The notes under the pieces were generated by a model. The model ran no database searches, had not been told where the DNA came from, and saw nothing but the letters and a program-made list of their open reading frames with translations. From CAZJWR01 sp964549765 (GTDB lineage Bacteria; Zixibacteria; MSB-5A5; GN15; JAAZOE01), in the NCBI GenBank assembly GCA_964549765.1, contig CAZJWR010000002.1:1-64000 (forward strand): DNA of 64,000 bases, given 5' to 3'. Each line of letters opens with the position of its first letter. The first letter of the stretch is position 1. Both the position numbers and the translations under genes were made by a program. Positions 17,782 through 26,172 of this stretch are shown here, piece by piece.

Positions 17782-19517
17782 TGCGTACGAGAATACTTAT
17801 CTTAGCGATAGCGGCGGCGGTTCTTCTGTCATTCGCGTCGGTTCAGGCCGCCAAGGTTCCCCTGACGTTCGATCACTTCTACGATGGTCCGGCGGTTATC
17901 GATGCCCTGAATAAACTGCATGACGCCTATCCCGATCTCACCGACCTTCGGTCGATCGGCAAGAGCGAGGAAGGGCGCGATATATGGCTGTTGACCGTCA
18001 CTAATAAGGCCACGGGCAAGGATACCGATAAACCGGGTATCTATGTGGATGGCACTATCCACGGCAATGAAATTCAGGCGACAGAAGTCTGCCTGTATCT
18101 CGCTTCATATCTGCTGAATGCTTACGATTCAATCCCGGTCATCGAGAATCTGGTGGACAGCCGCACGTTCTATATCATTCCGGTCGTCAACGTCGACAGC
18201 CGCTGGCGGTTTTTCTCCGACGCCGGCGGTTACAACATCGGCCGTACCGCTCGCGTCCCATACGACGATGACCACGATGGACTGGCCGACGAAGACGACG
18301 TTGAGGATCTCGACGGCGACGGCGAAATTATGGAGATGCGGATACGCGACCCGTTCGGCCAATTCAAATCGGATCCCGATGATCCACGCGTCATGATCCG
18401 CGTCAAACCGGGGGAAAAAGGAGAATGGCGGCTGATCGGCGACGAAGGTATCGACAACGACGGCGACGGACGGCTCAACGAGGACGGCCCCGGCTATCTG
18501 GATATGAACCGGAATTATCCCTTCAAATGGCAGCCGCCGTATGTCCAGGACGGCGCCGGCGAATTTCCGTTATCCGGCAAAGTAACCAAGGCGATCACCG
18601 ATTTCGTGCTGTCCAAGCCGAACATCTGTTTCGATTACGCCTTCCACAATTCAGGAGGCCTGATCGTCCGAGGTCCCGGCTCCAAACTGGCCGGTATTTA
18701 CCCACCCCAGGACGTCAGAGTCTATGATTTTCTGGGCAAGGAAGGTGAAAAGATTCTTCCCGGATATCAGTATATCATCGGTTCCAAAGACATGTATACG
18801 ACACACGGCGATTTCGATGAGTTTATGTTTTCGAACCTCGGTATCTATGGTTTCGTGGGTGAGTTATTCATGAGTTCTCAGGAACAATACCGTACCGAGG
18901 ACGAGAAACCGTCCGGTGATCGGCCCGCGGCTTACTACGGCGGTACGCCGCCGGAGGAACGCCAGAAATTCAACGATTTTGTCACTCAAGGGACGATGTT
19001 CCATGGTTGGAAGGAGTTTGATCATCCCCAATACGGAAAGATTGAAATCGGCGGCTGGCGTACTTTCACGACGCGCATCCCGCCGCCGTTCATGCTTCCC
19101 GAACTGGTGCATCGCAATGCTTCTCTGGTTATCATGACAGCGCGGAATGCGCCGGAGGTAGCCCTCGAGGTCACCGACGTCAAAGACCTCGGTGCCGGCC
19201 TGCATCGCATCCGCGTTCGCGCGGCCAACCCTAATGCCATCCCGACTCTGTCGGGTAGGGCAACGGGAAAGAATATCGTGCGCAAGGACATATTTAAAAT
19301 CGCGGGGAATGGTATTGAGGTCGTTTCCGGCGGTATTGTCAGTGACCCCGTCTTCGACCGGGTGCAGACGGTTGAGCATCGCCCCTGGATGATTTTTACC
19401 AGCGTGCCGTCGTTCGGCAAACGCGACGTGGAATGGATCGTAAAAGGCAGCGGCAAGGTCACGGTTACCTACGACGCCCTCAAAGCCAAGAATCAGACGT
19501 TGACCATCACGCTATAA
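17781..19517 (+). CDS. M14-family zinc carboxypeptidase, secreted
   Basis: A 578-residue protein with a signal peptide (ending near SVQAA). The zinc site is intact: HGNE at residues 94-97, the substrate-binding DMNRNYP, the third zinc histidine in YAFHNSGG and the catalytic glutamate in FVGELFMSS. Like its neighbour it carries acidic calcium-type loops (DLDGDGEI; DNDGDGRLNEDG) inserted before the Asn-Arg motif and a C-terminal beta domain. The start codon overlaps the previous stop, so the two are translationally coupled. It should remove C-terminal residues from peptides or act on peptidoglycan peptides outside the cytoplasm; specificity cannot be told. Confidence 0.9.
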   Translation: MRTRILILAIAAAVLLSFASVQAAKVPLTFDHFYDGPAVIDALNKLHDAYPDLTDLRSIGKSEEGRDIWLLTVTNKATGKDTDKPGIYVDGTIHGNEIQATEVCLYLASYLLNAYDSIPVIENLVDSRTFYIIPVVNVDSRWRFFSDAGGYNIGRTARVPYDDDHDGLADEDDVEDLDGDGEIMEMRIRDPFGQFKSDPDDPRVMIRVKPGEKGEWRLIGDEGIDNDGDGRLNEDGPGYLDMNRNYPFKWQPPYVQDGAGEFPLSGKVTKAITDFVLSKPNICFDYAFHNSGGLIVRGPGSKLAGIYPPQDVRVYDFLGKEGEKILPGYQYIIGSKDMYTTHGDFDEFMFSNLGIYGFVGELFMSSQEQYRTEDEKPSGDRPAAYYGGTPPEERQKFNDFVTQGTMFHGWKEFDHPQYGKIEIGGWRTFTTRIPPPFMLPELVHRNASLVIMTARNAPEVALEVTDVKDLGAGLHRIRVRAANPNAIPTLSGRATGKNIVRKDIFKIAGNGIEVVSGGIVSDPVFDRVQTVEHRPWMIFTSVPSFGKRDVEWIVKGSGKVTVTYDALKAKNQTLTITL

Positions 19518-19544
19518 TAGGCGAAAGAACCATAGTGCTGCAAA

Positions 19545-19570
19545 ATAAGGCGGCTCCGGCCGCCTTATTC
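19545..19570. terminator. Bidirectional terminator
   Basis: A perfect 11-bp stem AATAAGGCGGC / GCCGCCTTATT with loop TCCG, between the M14 operon and the converging DUF169 gene. Confidence 0.75.
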
Positions 19571-19646
19571 GTTTATAGTGCCATAAATTGAAGCCCACAG
19601 TCAACCATCGGTTTTCAATTTGGGGGTCGTTGTCACCCCGCGCCCA

Positions 19647-20411
19647 TCATCCTTCGGAATGAAACCTCTTAATTCGGCTTTTGACCTTCTTCCATGAATC
19701 GCCGGCGAGGAAACTCTCGTCCATATTTTCGACCATGCGGACGAATTTTTTCCACGGCACGGCGAAGGTGAGGTCTGTCCCCTGCACGCAGGGCCGGGCG
19801 GAGACATCGAACATTCCGAGGACCGCCTTTGGATGGTCGGACTGATTCTCGATATACGGGTAGTACACAATGGTGGAGCATCCCGCTCCGAACGGCGAGA
19901 TGACGCCGCTCCGCTCCGATTCATCGAAATTGGCCAGCGTAAACAGCCCGGACAACACGTCGGCAGCGGCGAAAAAGATTGCACCCAGCGGTTTATCGGA
20001 TTCGTCAAGATGATCCCATCGTTTGAAGACGATGTATTTGCCGGGGGCGGCAAACGGCGGCTGATTTTCCATGCTCTTTTTGACAAGCTCGGGAGTCTTT
20101 TTATAGCGTTCACCTTTCACTTTTCCCGGCAGGCCGCAGGAGAGGAAATACTCGAAATTCGGCCGCAGCTTTTGTGTAAAGCCGAAATAGCGTTGGCCAC
20201 CGCCGCATCCGATGACGTCAAGATCGAACAGGGCCGATTTGCCTTTGCGGACGCGCGCCAGGTCGCATATGACGCATCGCCACACATTGGGTTTCGGATA
20301 CCGTGGCGCGATGGTATCATCGTTCGTGTAGAAAAATACCAACGGCGGTTCCGCGCCGGGAAAATACTTGCGCCAGCGCTTAAGAAAGAAATCTCTGAAT
20401 TCTATCTGCAT
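19647..20411 (-). CDS. DUF169-family protein
   Basis: A 254-residue soluble protein resembling the DUF169 family: an early PPLVFFYTND strand, cysteines in WRCVICDLARVRKGK, then GCGGGQRYFGF, GAIFFAAADVLSGL, GAGCSTIVYYPY and a closing segment LTFAVPWKKFVRMV. Conserved cysteines and glycine clusters suggest a cofactor or metal, but I know of no established activity. It starts 7 bp after the stop of an upstream gene of unknown function, so they probably form a two-gene operon. Confidence 0.8.
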   Translation of the reverse strand: MQIEFRDFFLKRWRKYFPGAEPPLVFFYTNDDTIAPRYPKPNVWRCVICDLARVRKGKSALFDLDVIGCGGGQRYFGFTQKLRPNFEYFLSCGLPGKVKGERYKKTPELVKKSMENQPPFAAPGKYIVFKRWDHLDESDKPLGAIFFAAADVLSGLFTLANFDESERSGVISPFGAGCSTIVYYPYIENQSDHPKAVLGMFDVSARPCVQGTDLTFAVPWKKFVRMVENMDESFLAGDSWKKVKSRIKRFHSEG

Positions 20412-20418
20412 TGATCCC

Positions 20419-21078
20419 TCAATCGTTGCTCGGCTGCCCGTCGATGATCCGCAGCAGCCGTCTGCCCAGCGGCGTCAATGATTTCCGGATCTGCTCGATA
20501 TCCCCGTATGTTCCCGAAGACCAATCGGTGATGGTGCTGACTCCCAGCTCGGTCAATTGCGTCAGAAGTCCCTGCATGCGATCGTGCGGGATATCGGGTA
20601 TCTGCGCCCGGAGCATCTGGAGAGGTGACATCGTATGCAATCCCTGGGGCGCCGGGAGATTCATCAACGACTGCAGCAGCCGCACGTGATCCGACTTTAA
20701 CTGATTCAAAATGCCCAGCATGCGGGCTTGATTCTCGACCGATTCCAGCGGCGAGACGATACTGTCGGTCAAGAAAGCTGCGTATAAGCTCCGCTTTTCC
20801 CCCCGGGGTTCGTCCCCAACGGACCGCACTACTTGGCTCAGCACCCGCATGAAATCCGGCGTTTTGACATAAAGTTCCGCCAGATCCGATTGAAATCCCT
20901 TCAAGCTGACCATCACATTGTCCAAAACCTCCTGCACGCGAGCGACCTTCCGGGTATCATTCATTTCCCGGATGGCCTCAATCACCGGTCCGGTCAGCCA
21001 GGGAGCGGTTTTCACCACCCGGGATGTAATCTCATCGATCATTGAGCTTATCGTTGGTGTTGGTTGATTCTGAGTCAT
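20419..21078 (-). CDS. Helical protein of unknown function
   Basis: A 219-residue protein, predicted mostly alpha-helical, with no signal or membrane segment. Segments such as VQEVLDNVMVSLKGFQSDLAE and LLTQLTELGVSTITDW look like a helical core followed by a winged-helix-like C-terminus (GVSTITDW...LTPLGRRLLRII). The closing LTPLGRRLL is typical of transcription-factor or defence-associated wings, but I cannot assign a family. GAGGAGAAG precedes the ATG. It precedes the DUF169 gene by 7 bp. Confidence 0.6.
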   Translation of the reverse strand: MTQNQPTPTISSMIDEITSRVVKTAPWLTGPVIEAIREMNDTRKVARVQEVLDNVMVSLKGFQSDLAELYVKTPDFMRVLSQVVRSVGDEPRGEKRSLYAAFLTDSIVSPLESVENQARMLGILNQLKSDHVRLLQSLMNLPAPQGLHTMSPLQMLRAQIPDIPHDRMQGLLTQLTELGVSTITDWSSGTYGDIEQIRKSLTPLGRRLLRIIDGQPSND

Positions 21079-21194
21079 GTGGTCTTCTCCTCGTGCCGGG
21101 CGTAAAATATACGTATGATTGCGAATTGATCAAAACAGGTCAACTTTTTTTTCTAGGGCGGTAACCGTCGGAGAGGGCATGATGTGGCGAAAGG

Positions 21195-21223
21195 AAAAAA
21201 GGCGGAAGTCGGGGACTTCCGCC
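21195..21223 (-). terminator. Terminator of the SDR-thiolase-DUF35 operon
   Basis: A perfect 10-bp stem GGCGGAAGTC / GACTTCCGCC with loop GGG (21201-21223), followed on the minus strand by a T6 run (21195-21200), just after the DUF35 stop. Confidence 0.8.
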
Positions 21224-21256
21224 CTGCGCAAAATCATTAATGCAAATTACCTAAGG

Positions 21257-21709
21257 TCACTTGGTCGATTTTGTTTTCGACCATGTCGTCCCGGGCTTTT
21301 CCAGCGAATAATAGACCTTGATCTCCTCCAGCTCCTCGAATATCCGGGGGACGACTTGAAGCTCCATACCGATTTTTATCTCGTCTTTGGGGATGGTGTC
21401 GCCGAACCAAGCGAGCAAACGCCCGGTTTCCTTCAGGTCAACGACGCCGATGGTGTATGGCGCGACGTCTTCGAACCCGGTCGGTGCGGCATGGATGGTC
21501 GTGAAGGTGACCAATGTCGCCTTGCCGCTGAATTCCTTGAATTCAAAATCTCCCGATAGGCATCGGTTGCAATCGGCGCGCGGCGGGAATGATTCGTTGC
21601 CGCATTCCTTGCATTTGGACCCCATCAAGTGGCCGTCCTTCAGGTGATCGGCGAATTCCGTGACCTTCGTGTACGGAGAGAAATTGACTTTGCCAAACCA
21701 TTTGAACAT
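21257..21709 (-). CDS. DUF35 zinc-ribbon/OB-fold acyl-CoA-binding protein
   Basis: A 150-residue protein with an N-terminal helix, a rubredoxin-like zinc ribbon (CKECG then CNRCL, residues about 36-52) and an OB-fold (LVTFTTIHAAPTGFEDVAPY, then VDLKETGRLLAWF). DUF35 proteins bind CoA esters and form complexes with thiolase-like proteins, as in BbsA of the benzylsuccinate pathway or ChsH2 in steroid degradation. The stop of the adjacent thiolase gene lies 4 bp upstream, so a thiolase-DUF35 complex is likely. Confidence 0.85.
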   Translation of the reverse strand: MFKWFGKVNFSPYTKVTEFADHLKDGHLMGSKCKECGNESFPPRADCNRCLSGDFEFKEFSGKATLVTFTTIHAAPTGFEDVAPYTIGVVDLKETGRLLAWFGDTIPKDEIKIGMELQVVPRIFEELEEIKVYYSLEKPGTTWSKTKSTK

Positions 21710-21713
21710 GATC

Positions 21714-22868
21714 TTAATCCCTCCTCAATACCTGGACGAAGCAATACTGCCCGATGCCGCCAACATTATGGGTGAGTCCGATATCGGCGTTGGGGACCTG
21801 ACGTTCGCCCGCTGCGCCTCGGAGTTGTTTCACGATCTCGACCGTCATGGAAACCCCTGTCGCGCCGATCGGGTGACCTTTCGCTTTCAAACCGCCGTCG
21901 ACGTTCACCGGCGTTTGCCCGCCGATGTATGATTGCTTTTCTTCGATGAAACGACCTCCGGCGCCTTTCTTGCAGAATCCGAGGTCTTCGTACGCCAGAA
22001 TCTCCGCTATGGTAAAGCAGTCGTGGACTTCGGCGACTTTGATATCCTTCGGGCCCACACCGGCCATCTCGTAAGCGGTGCGCGAGGATTCTCCCGCGCT
22101 GGGCAGGCTGACCAAATCCGGCCGCCGGAGCACCGACATGCTGGCCGTCGCACAGCCCATTCCGTCGAGCCATATGACCGGTTTCTTGGAATTTTTGGCG
22201 ATATCCTCGGAAGCCAGGATCACACAGGCTGCGCCGTCGGCATTGGCGCAGCAATCGTATACCTGGAACGGATCGGATACCGGGTCGGATTCTTTCGCCT
22301 TTTCGATGGTGATTTCCTTCTGGAATAATGCGTTCGGATTTTTCGCGCCGTAGAAATGATTTTTCACCGCCACTTGTAGAAGTTGATCACGAGTGGTTCC
22401 GAATTCATGCATATGCCGTTGTGCGAACAGCGCATAATAGGCCGGGAACGTCGTCCCGAACACCGATTCCCATTGTACTTCGCCGACCCGTCCCATCAGG
22501 GCCAGGATTTCGGGAGTGGAAAGCTCCGTCATTTTCTGGCATCCGATAACCGCCATCAACCGATGCGCGCCGCATCGTATGCCCATCCACGCCGTCCTTA
22601 TGGCGGCGCTGCCGGAGGCGCATGCCACCTCCGTCAGCCACGTCGGTTTTGGATTCAGTCCCAGGTATTCCTGCACCACGCCCGCTAGCGACCGCTGCTT
22701 ATGATATTCCGGGACGGAACCAATCACCGATCCGTCGATATCCTTCGGGTCCACCCCAGCGTCACGGACGGCGTCACGATATGCTTCGAACGCCAATTCC
22801 TGAACGGTGGCGTCGCTTCTGCGGCCGAACTGTCCGTGTCCTATTCCAATGATTCCCACGCGAGTCAT
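21714..22868 (-). CDS. Thiolase-family protein (DUF35 partner)
   Basis: A 384-residue thiolase of the SCP2/acetyl-CoA acetyltransferase subgroup. The nucleophile cysteine is in EVACASGSAA (about residue 88); the histidine regions are AEVHDCFTIAE and KAKGHPIGATG. The start at 22868 is preceded by AGGAGGAAC; an in-frame extension upstream runs into the SDR gene and looks non-coding. With the DUF35 protein and the SDR it forms a unit that could oxidise a 3-hydroxyacyl-CoA and cleave the 3-oxoacyl-CoA, as BbsCD and BbsAB do; the actual substrate is unknown. Confidence 0.85.
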   Translation of the reverse strand: MTRVGIIGIGHGQFGRRSDATVQELAFEAYRDAVRDAGVDPKDIDGSVIGSVPEYHKQRSLAGVVQEYLGLNPKPTWLTEVACASGSAAIRTAWMGIRCGAHRLMAVIGCQKMTELSTPEILALMGRVGEVQWESVFGTTFPAYYALFAQRHMHEFGTTRDQLLQVAVKNHFYGAKNPNALFQKEITIEKAKESDPVSDPFQVYDCCANADGAACVILASEDIAKNSKKPVIWLDGMGCATASMSVLRRPDLVSLPSAGESSRTAYEMAGVGPKDIKVAEVHDCFTIAEILAYEDLGFCKKGAGGRFIEEKQSYIGGQTPVNVDGGLKAKGHPIGATGVSMTVEIVKQLRGAAGERQVPNADIGLTHNVGGIGQYCFVQVLRRD

Positions 22869-22879
22869 TCCCGTTCCTC

Positions 22880-23629
22880 CTAAATGTATTGGCCGCCGTC
22901 GATTTTGAACACTTCCCCGGTGATATGCCGCGCCCGGTCGGAGCAAAGGAAGGTCACGAGATGGGCGACGTCATCGGGAATCGCGATCCGCCCCAATACC
23001 GTTTCATCGACCGCCTTGTTGAGAAATTCGGGGGGAATGTTTTTCGCCATATCGGTCATGACCATGCCCGGCGCGACGACGTTGACGTTGACATTGAATT
23101 TCCCGAGTTCTTTCGCCAACGCCTTGCTCATGGCGATCTCGCCGCCTTTGGAGGCCGCATAGTTGGTCTGGGCGAATTTACCGCGGAGTCCGTTTATCGA
23201 TGAGATGTTGATGATTTTGCCGCTCTTTTGATCTTTGAACCTCATCGCCGCTGCCTTGTTGTAATTGAAATATCCCTTGAGGTTGACGCCGATGACCTTG
23301 TCCCATTGCTCCTCGGACATCTTCCAGATGACGCCATCCCAGTTGATGCCGGCATTGCAGACGAGGATGTCGAGCTGTCCGAATTCCCGGGCAACCGTTT
23401 CGACCATATTTTCGGCATCGGCAAAACTGGATACGTCGGCCTTGACAGCGAGGCCTTTGCGCCCCATAGCGGTAATTTCATCGACCACCGTCTTTGCCTC
23501 GGTATCGTGCCGGCGATAATTGATAGCCACATTGCACCCTTCGCGGGCGAGGTCCAGCGCGATGGCCGCGCCGATCCCGAGACTGCCGCCGGTTACAATA
23601 GCTCCTCTGCCTTCAAGACCCAGATCCAT
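22880..23629 (-). CDS. FabG/PhaB-type short-chain dehydrogenase
   Basis: A 249-residue SDR with the NAD(P) motif TGGSLGIG, the NAG motif (CNAGINWDG), the catalytic Ser-Tyr-Lys in SSINGLRG and NYAASKGG, and the C-terminal GEVFKIDGGQYI typical of 3-oxoacyl-ACP or acetoacetyl-CoA reductases. The start at 23629 follows AGGAGGACG. It precedes the thiolase gene by 11 bp. In this context a 3-hydroxyacyl-CoA dehydrogenase role is likely, though FabG cannot be excluded. Confidence 0.85.
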   Translation of the reverse strand: MDLGLEGRGAIVTGGSLGIGAAIALDLAREGCNVAINYRRHDTEAKTVVDEITAMGRKGLAVKADVSSFADAENMVETVAREFGQLDILVCNAGINWDGVIWKMSEEQWDKVIGVNLKGYFNYNKAAAMRFKDQKSGKIINISSINGLRGKFAQTNYAASKGGEIAMSKALAKELGKFNVNVNVVAPGMVMTDMAKNIPPEFLNKAVDETVLGRIAIPDDVAHLVTFLCSDRARHITGEVFKIDGGQYI

Positions 23630-23724
23630 CTGATCGTCCTCCTTTGGAATCCGGAAGCTTACCATATCTTTGTTTGTCGCAGTATCATGGATGAACGAGT
23701 ACGTCCAAACAAAACACTTCAGGG

Positions 23725-23752
23725 AATATATCATTCGCGCCCGAAAAATCAA
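23725..23752 (-). promoter_or_regulatory. Promoter of the SDR-thiolase-DUF35 operon
   Basis: On the minus strand, TTGATT (23747-23752), a 16-bp spacer and TATATT (23725-23730); leader of about 90 nt. Confidence 0.55.
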
Positions 23753-23779
23753 CGGCTTTTTCCGACCGACCCAGTGCGC

Positions 23780-23807
23780 TTGACATTGCCGGCGCACCGC
23801 GTATATT
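23780..23807 (+). promoter_or_regulatory. Promoter of the MobA/XdhC/YqeB operon
   Basis: TTGACA (23780-23785), a 16-bp spacer and TATATT (23802-23807). It is back-to-back with the divergent SDR promoter. Confidence 0.7.
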
Positions 23808-23853
23808 TTTGCAGCGAATATCGGCTTGGAGACAATGCGAAACGAAATCAAGT

Positions 23854-24456
23854 ATGCGAATTACAGGTATCATTCTCGCCGCCGGGACATCCTCACGGAT
23901 GGGTTCGGCCAACAAACTGCTGCTTCCGTACCGGAATCACACGGTCATCGAGGAAGTACTGACGCAAGTGTCGGCCTCGCGGGTTGACGATATTATCATA
24001 GTCACCGGATATGAGCACGAGCGGATCGATGAGGTCCTCGCCCATTATCTGTCGAGTCGAATCGAGATTGTATATAACGGCAAATTCTCGATGGGACGCG
24101 CCGAATCGATAAAATGCGCCCTCAGGCATATATCTGGCAACTCCGACGCGGCCTTGTTCTTGGTGGCCGATAAACCGACGGTCACCTATCGGCTTATCGA
24201 CCGCGTGATTGATCGCTATCGGGAAAAGCGCCCGCCGATCTTGTATGTCATGACTCCCTCTGGGCGCGGCCATCCGATTATATTTTCGAAAGATCTTTTT
24301 CCCGAATTGCTGTCGCTGCAGGGTGACCGGGTGGGCGATGATCTCGTCGCGAAATACAAGGCCGATGTCATCGAGGTAGAAGACGAAAAGCCGCAATTAG
24401 ATATCGACACCGAGGATGATTACCGTATATTGTTGAAAAACGAATCGGAGAAATAG
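23854..24456 (+). CDS. MobA-like nucleotidyltransferase (MocA/YgfJ type)
   Basis: A 200-residue nucleotidyltransferase with the signature LAAGTSSRMG and lysine at ANKLLLPY, then LFLVADKPTV (metal-site aspartate region) and GHPIIFSKDLF. MocA-type enzymes make the cytosine-dinucleotide form of the molybdenum cofactor; YgfJ-type relatives accompany selenium-dependent molybdenum hydroxylases. It starts an operon with xdhC and yqeB homologues. The in-frame extension back to 23809 overlaps the promoter and is rejected; the ribosome binding site for the ATG at 23854 is weak. Confidence 0.85.
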   Translation: MRITGIILAAGTSSRMGSANKLLLPYRNHTVIEEVLTQVSASRVDDIIIVTGYEHERIDEVLAHYLSSRIEIVYNGKFSMGRAESIKCALRHISGNSDAALFLVADKPTVTYRLIDRVIDRYREKRPPILYVMTPSGRGHPIIFSKDLFPELLSLQGDRVGDDLVAKYKADVIEVEDEKPQLDIDTEDDYRILLKNESEK

Positions 24457-24462
24457 GCGCTG

Positions 24463-25245
24463 ATGGATATTATTCAAAAGCTCCATGACAAACACAAGGC
24501 CGGTCAGCCGTACGTGCTGGCGACGATCGTAAAAACCGCCGGCGCATCGCCACGGGCGCCGGGGGCCAAAATGCTGGTTTACCCCGATGGAAATACCGCA
24601 GGGACAATCGGGGGAGGGACATTCGAGAAACTGGTTATCGATGACTGTCTTCACCTGATGAAATCGAAAGAAAAGCACCTGCTGAAAACCTACCGCTTTG
24701 CCGAATCCGGCGCGGACGCCACCGGGATGGCTTGCGGCGGCGAGGCGGATGTCTTTATGGAAGCCGGGGCCAAAGCCAAGCGGTTGATCATATTTGGCGG
24801 CGGGCATATATGTCGGGATTTGGTGAGGCTTGCCGACGGCTCGGGCTTTCTGATTTCAGTCGTCGACGACCGTGCGGACATCCTAGGCGTCTACGGTAAA
24901 TCGATAAACACGATTAAAACCGATGCCGCGTATAACGACAATTTTCCCGACCTCGACCGCGACTGTTTCGTTGTTATTGTCACCCGTTCGCATACCATCG
25001 ATCATGATATTCTGAAGCGAGCCATAAAGCACGATTGCGCCTACATCGGCATGATCGGGTCCCGGACCAAAATCGCCAAATTATTTGCTTCTTTGGCGGA
25101 ATTGGGCATAGATCGCGCTTTGCTGGATCGGGTGCACGCCCCAATCGGTTTGAATATCAAGGGCGAAGGTCCCTATGAGATCGCCGTTTCCATCCTGGCC
25201 GAACTTATAGCCGCGAAAAACGGGATAACCCGAAGCAAGCAATGA
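24463..25245 (+). CDS. xdhC: XdhC/CoxI-family molybdenum hydroxylase maturation factor
   Basis: A 260-residue protein with the N-terminal XdhC/CoxI domain (LATIVKTAGASPRAPGAKM; GTIGGGTFEK) and the C-terminal Rossmann domain (RLIIFGGGHICRDL, then YIGMIGSRTK). XdhC binds the molybdenum cofactor, protects it during sulfuration and hands it to xanthine-dehydrogenase-type enzymes. It starts 6 bp after the MobA-like gene and its stop overlaps the YqeB-type start by 4 bp, so all three are co-translated. Confidence 0.9.
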   Translation: MDIIQKLHDKHKAGQPYVLATIVKTAGASPRAPGAKMLVYPDGNTAGTIGGGTFEKLVIDDCLHLMKSKEKHLLKTYRFAESGADATGMACGGEADVFMEAGAKAKRLIIFGGGHICRDLVRLADGSGFLISVVDDRADILGVYGKSINTIKTDAAYNDNFPDLDRDCFVVIVTRSHTIDHDILKRAIKHDCAYIGMIGSRTKIAKLFASLAELGIDRALLDRVHAPIGLNIKGEGPYEIAVSILAELIAAKNGITRSKQ

Positions 25246-26057
25246 CCCCGCCATCTATCCACAACCGCATAGTCGTCCGAGGCGCCGGGGATGTGGCGTC
25301 GGGTGTCATCCGCCGCCTCTGCGAGGTGGGTTTCGATGTCATCGCCCTCGAAAAGCCCAACCCCGACTGTGTCAGGCGTTATGTTTCCTACGCCGAAGCG
25401 TTTTACAATGGCGAGATGCAGGTCGAGGGCGTTACCGCCGAGTTGGTGCAATCCGTTGATCAGGCTGTCGAAGTTGTCGGAAAATATCGCGTGCCGCTTC
25501 TTATAGATCCAAACGCCGCTTCATTGCCCGATCTGAAGCCGGAAGCGGTCATCGACGGCCGAATGCTCAAGCAGAATATCGACACCGATCGTGGCATGGC
25601 GCCGATCGTGATTGGCCTGGGACCGGGTTTCATCGTTGGGAAAAACTGCCACGCCGCGGTCGAAACCAGACGAGGCAGCGATCTGGCGCGCGTGATCTAT
25701 GATGGCTCCCCGCAAGCGGATACGGGCATTCCGGCGGCGGTGAACGGTATCAGCCTCAAGCGGGTATTGCGATCACCGGCGAACGGGACATTTATGGCAG
25801 ATTGCGCCATCGGTGATATGGTCAAGCAAAGACAAATCCTCGGCAAGGTCGCCGGAATTCCCATCGTAGCGGAAATCGACGGCATCGTCAGGGGGATAAT
25901 TCACGAGGGCCTGAATGTATACATTGGGCAGAAAATCGGCGATATCGACCCGCGGGGTATCGAAAAGCTCTGCTATACAATATCGGACAAAGCCAACGCC
26001 GTCGCCGAGGGAGTGCTGAGTGCCCTGCGGGCTTTGCAGGAGAGAATGGCGCACTGA
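25242..26057 (+). CDS. yqeB: YqeB-type selenium-dependent molybdenum hydroxylase accessory protein
   Basis: A 271-residue protein of the EF2563/YqeB family: an N-terminal Rossmann-like GAGDVASGVIRRL, the DPNAASLPDLKPEAVIDGRM segment, GLGPGFIVGKNCHAAVE and a C-terminal biotinyl-lipoyl-like region (GIPIVAEIDGIVRG). This family tracks with selenium-dependent molybdenum hydroxylases that carry a labile selenium rather than selenocysteine. The start overlaps the xdhC stop (ATGA). Its presence beside MobA-like and XdhC proteins is the known genomic signature of that system; the hydroxylase itself is not in this segment. Confidence 0.85.
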   Translation: MTPPSIHNRIVVRGAGDVASGVIRRLCEVGFDVIALEKPNPDCVRRYVSYAEAFYNGEMQVEGVTAELVQSVDQAVEVVGKYRVPLLIDPNAASLPDLKPEAVIDGRMLKQNIDTDRGMAPIVIGLGPGFIVGKNCHAAVETRRGSDLARVIYDGSPQADTGIPAAVNGISLKRVLRSPANGTFMADCAIGDMVKQRQILGKVAGIPIVAEIDGIVRGIIHEGLNVYIGQKIGDIDPRGIEKLCYTISDKANAVAEGVLSALRALQERMAH

Positions 26058-26093
26058 TAGACCTATCGCGCGAAACCCGTCACCAAGTTACGC

Positions 26094-26123
26094 TTGCGCA
26101 CCGCATGAAAATCTTCGTACATT
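26094..26123 (+). promoter_or_regulatory. Possible promoter of the acyl-CoA dehydrogenase gene
   Basis: TTGCGC (26094-26099), an 18-bp spacer and TACATT (26118-26123), about 50 bp upstream of the start. A moderate match only. Confidence 0.4.
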
Positions 26124-26172
26124 GGCGTAGCAAAAACCATAACCGTGGGCCGACAGGCCGAAGGAGGAAAAA

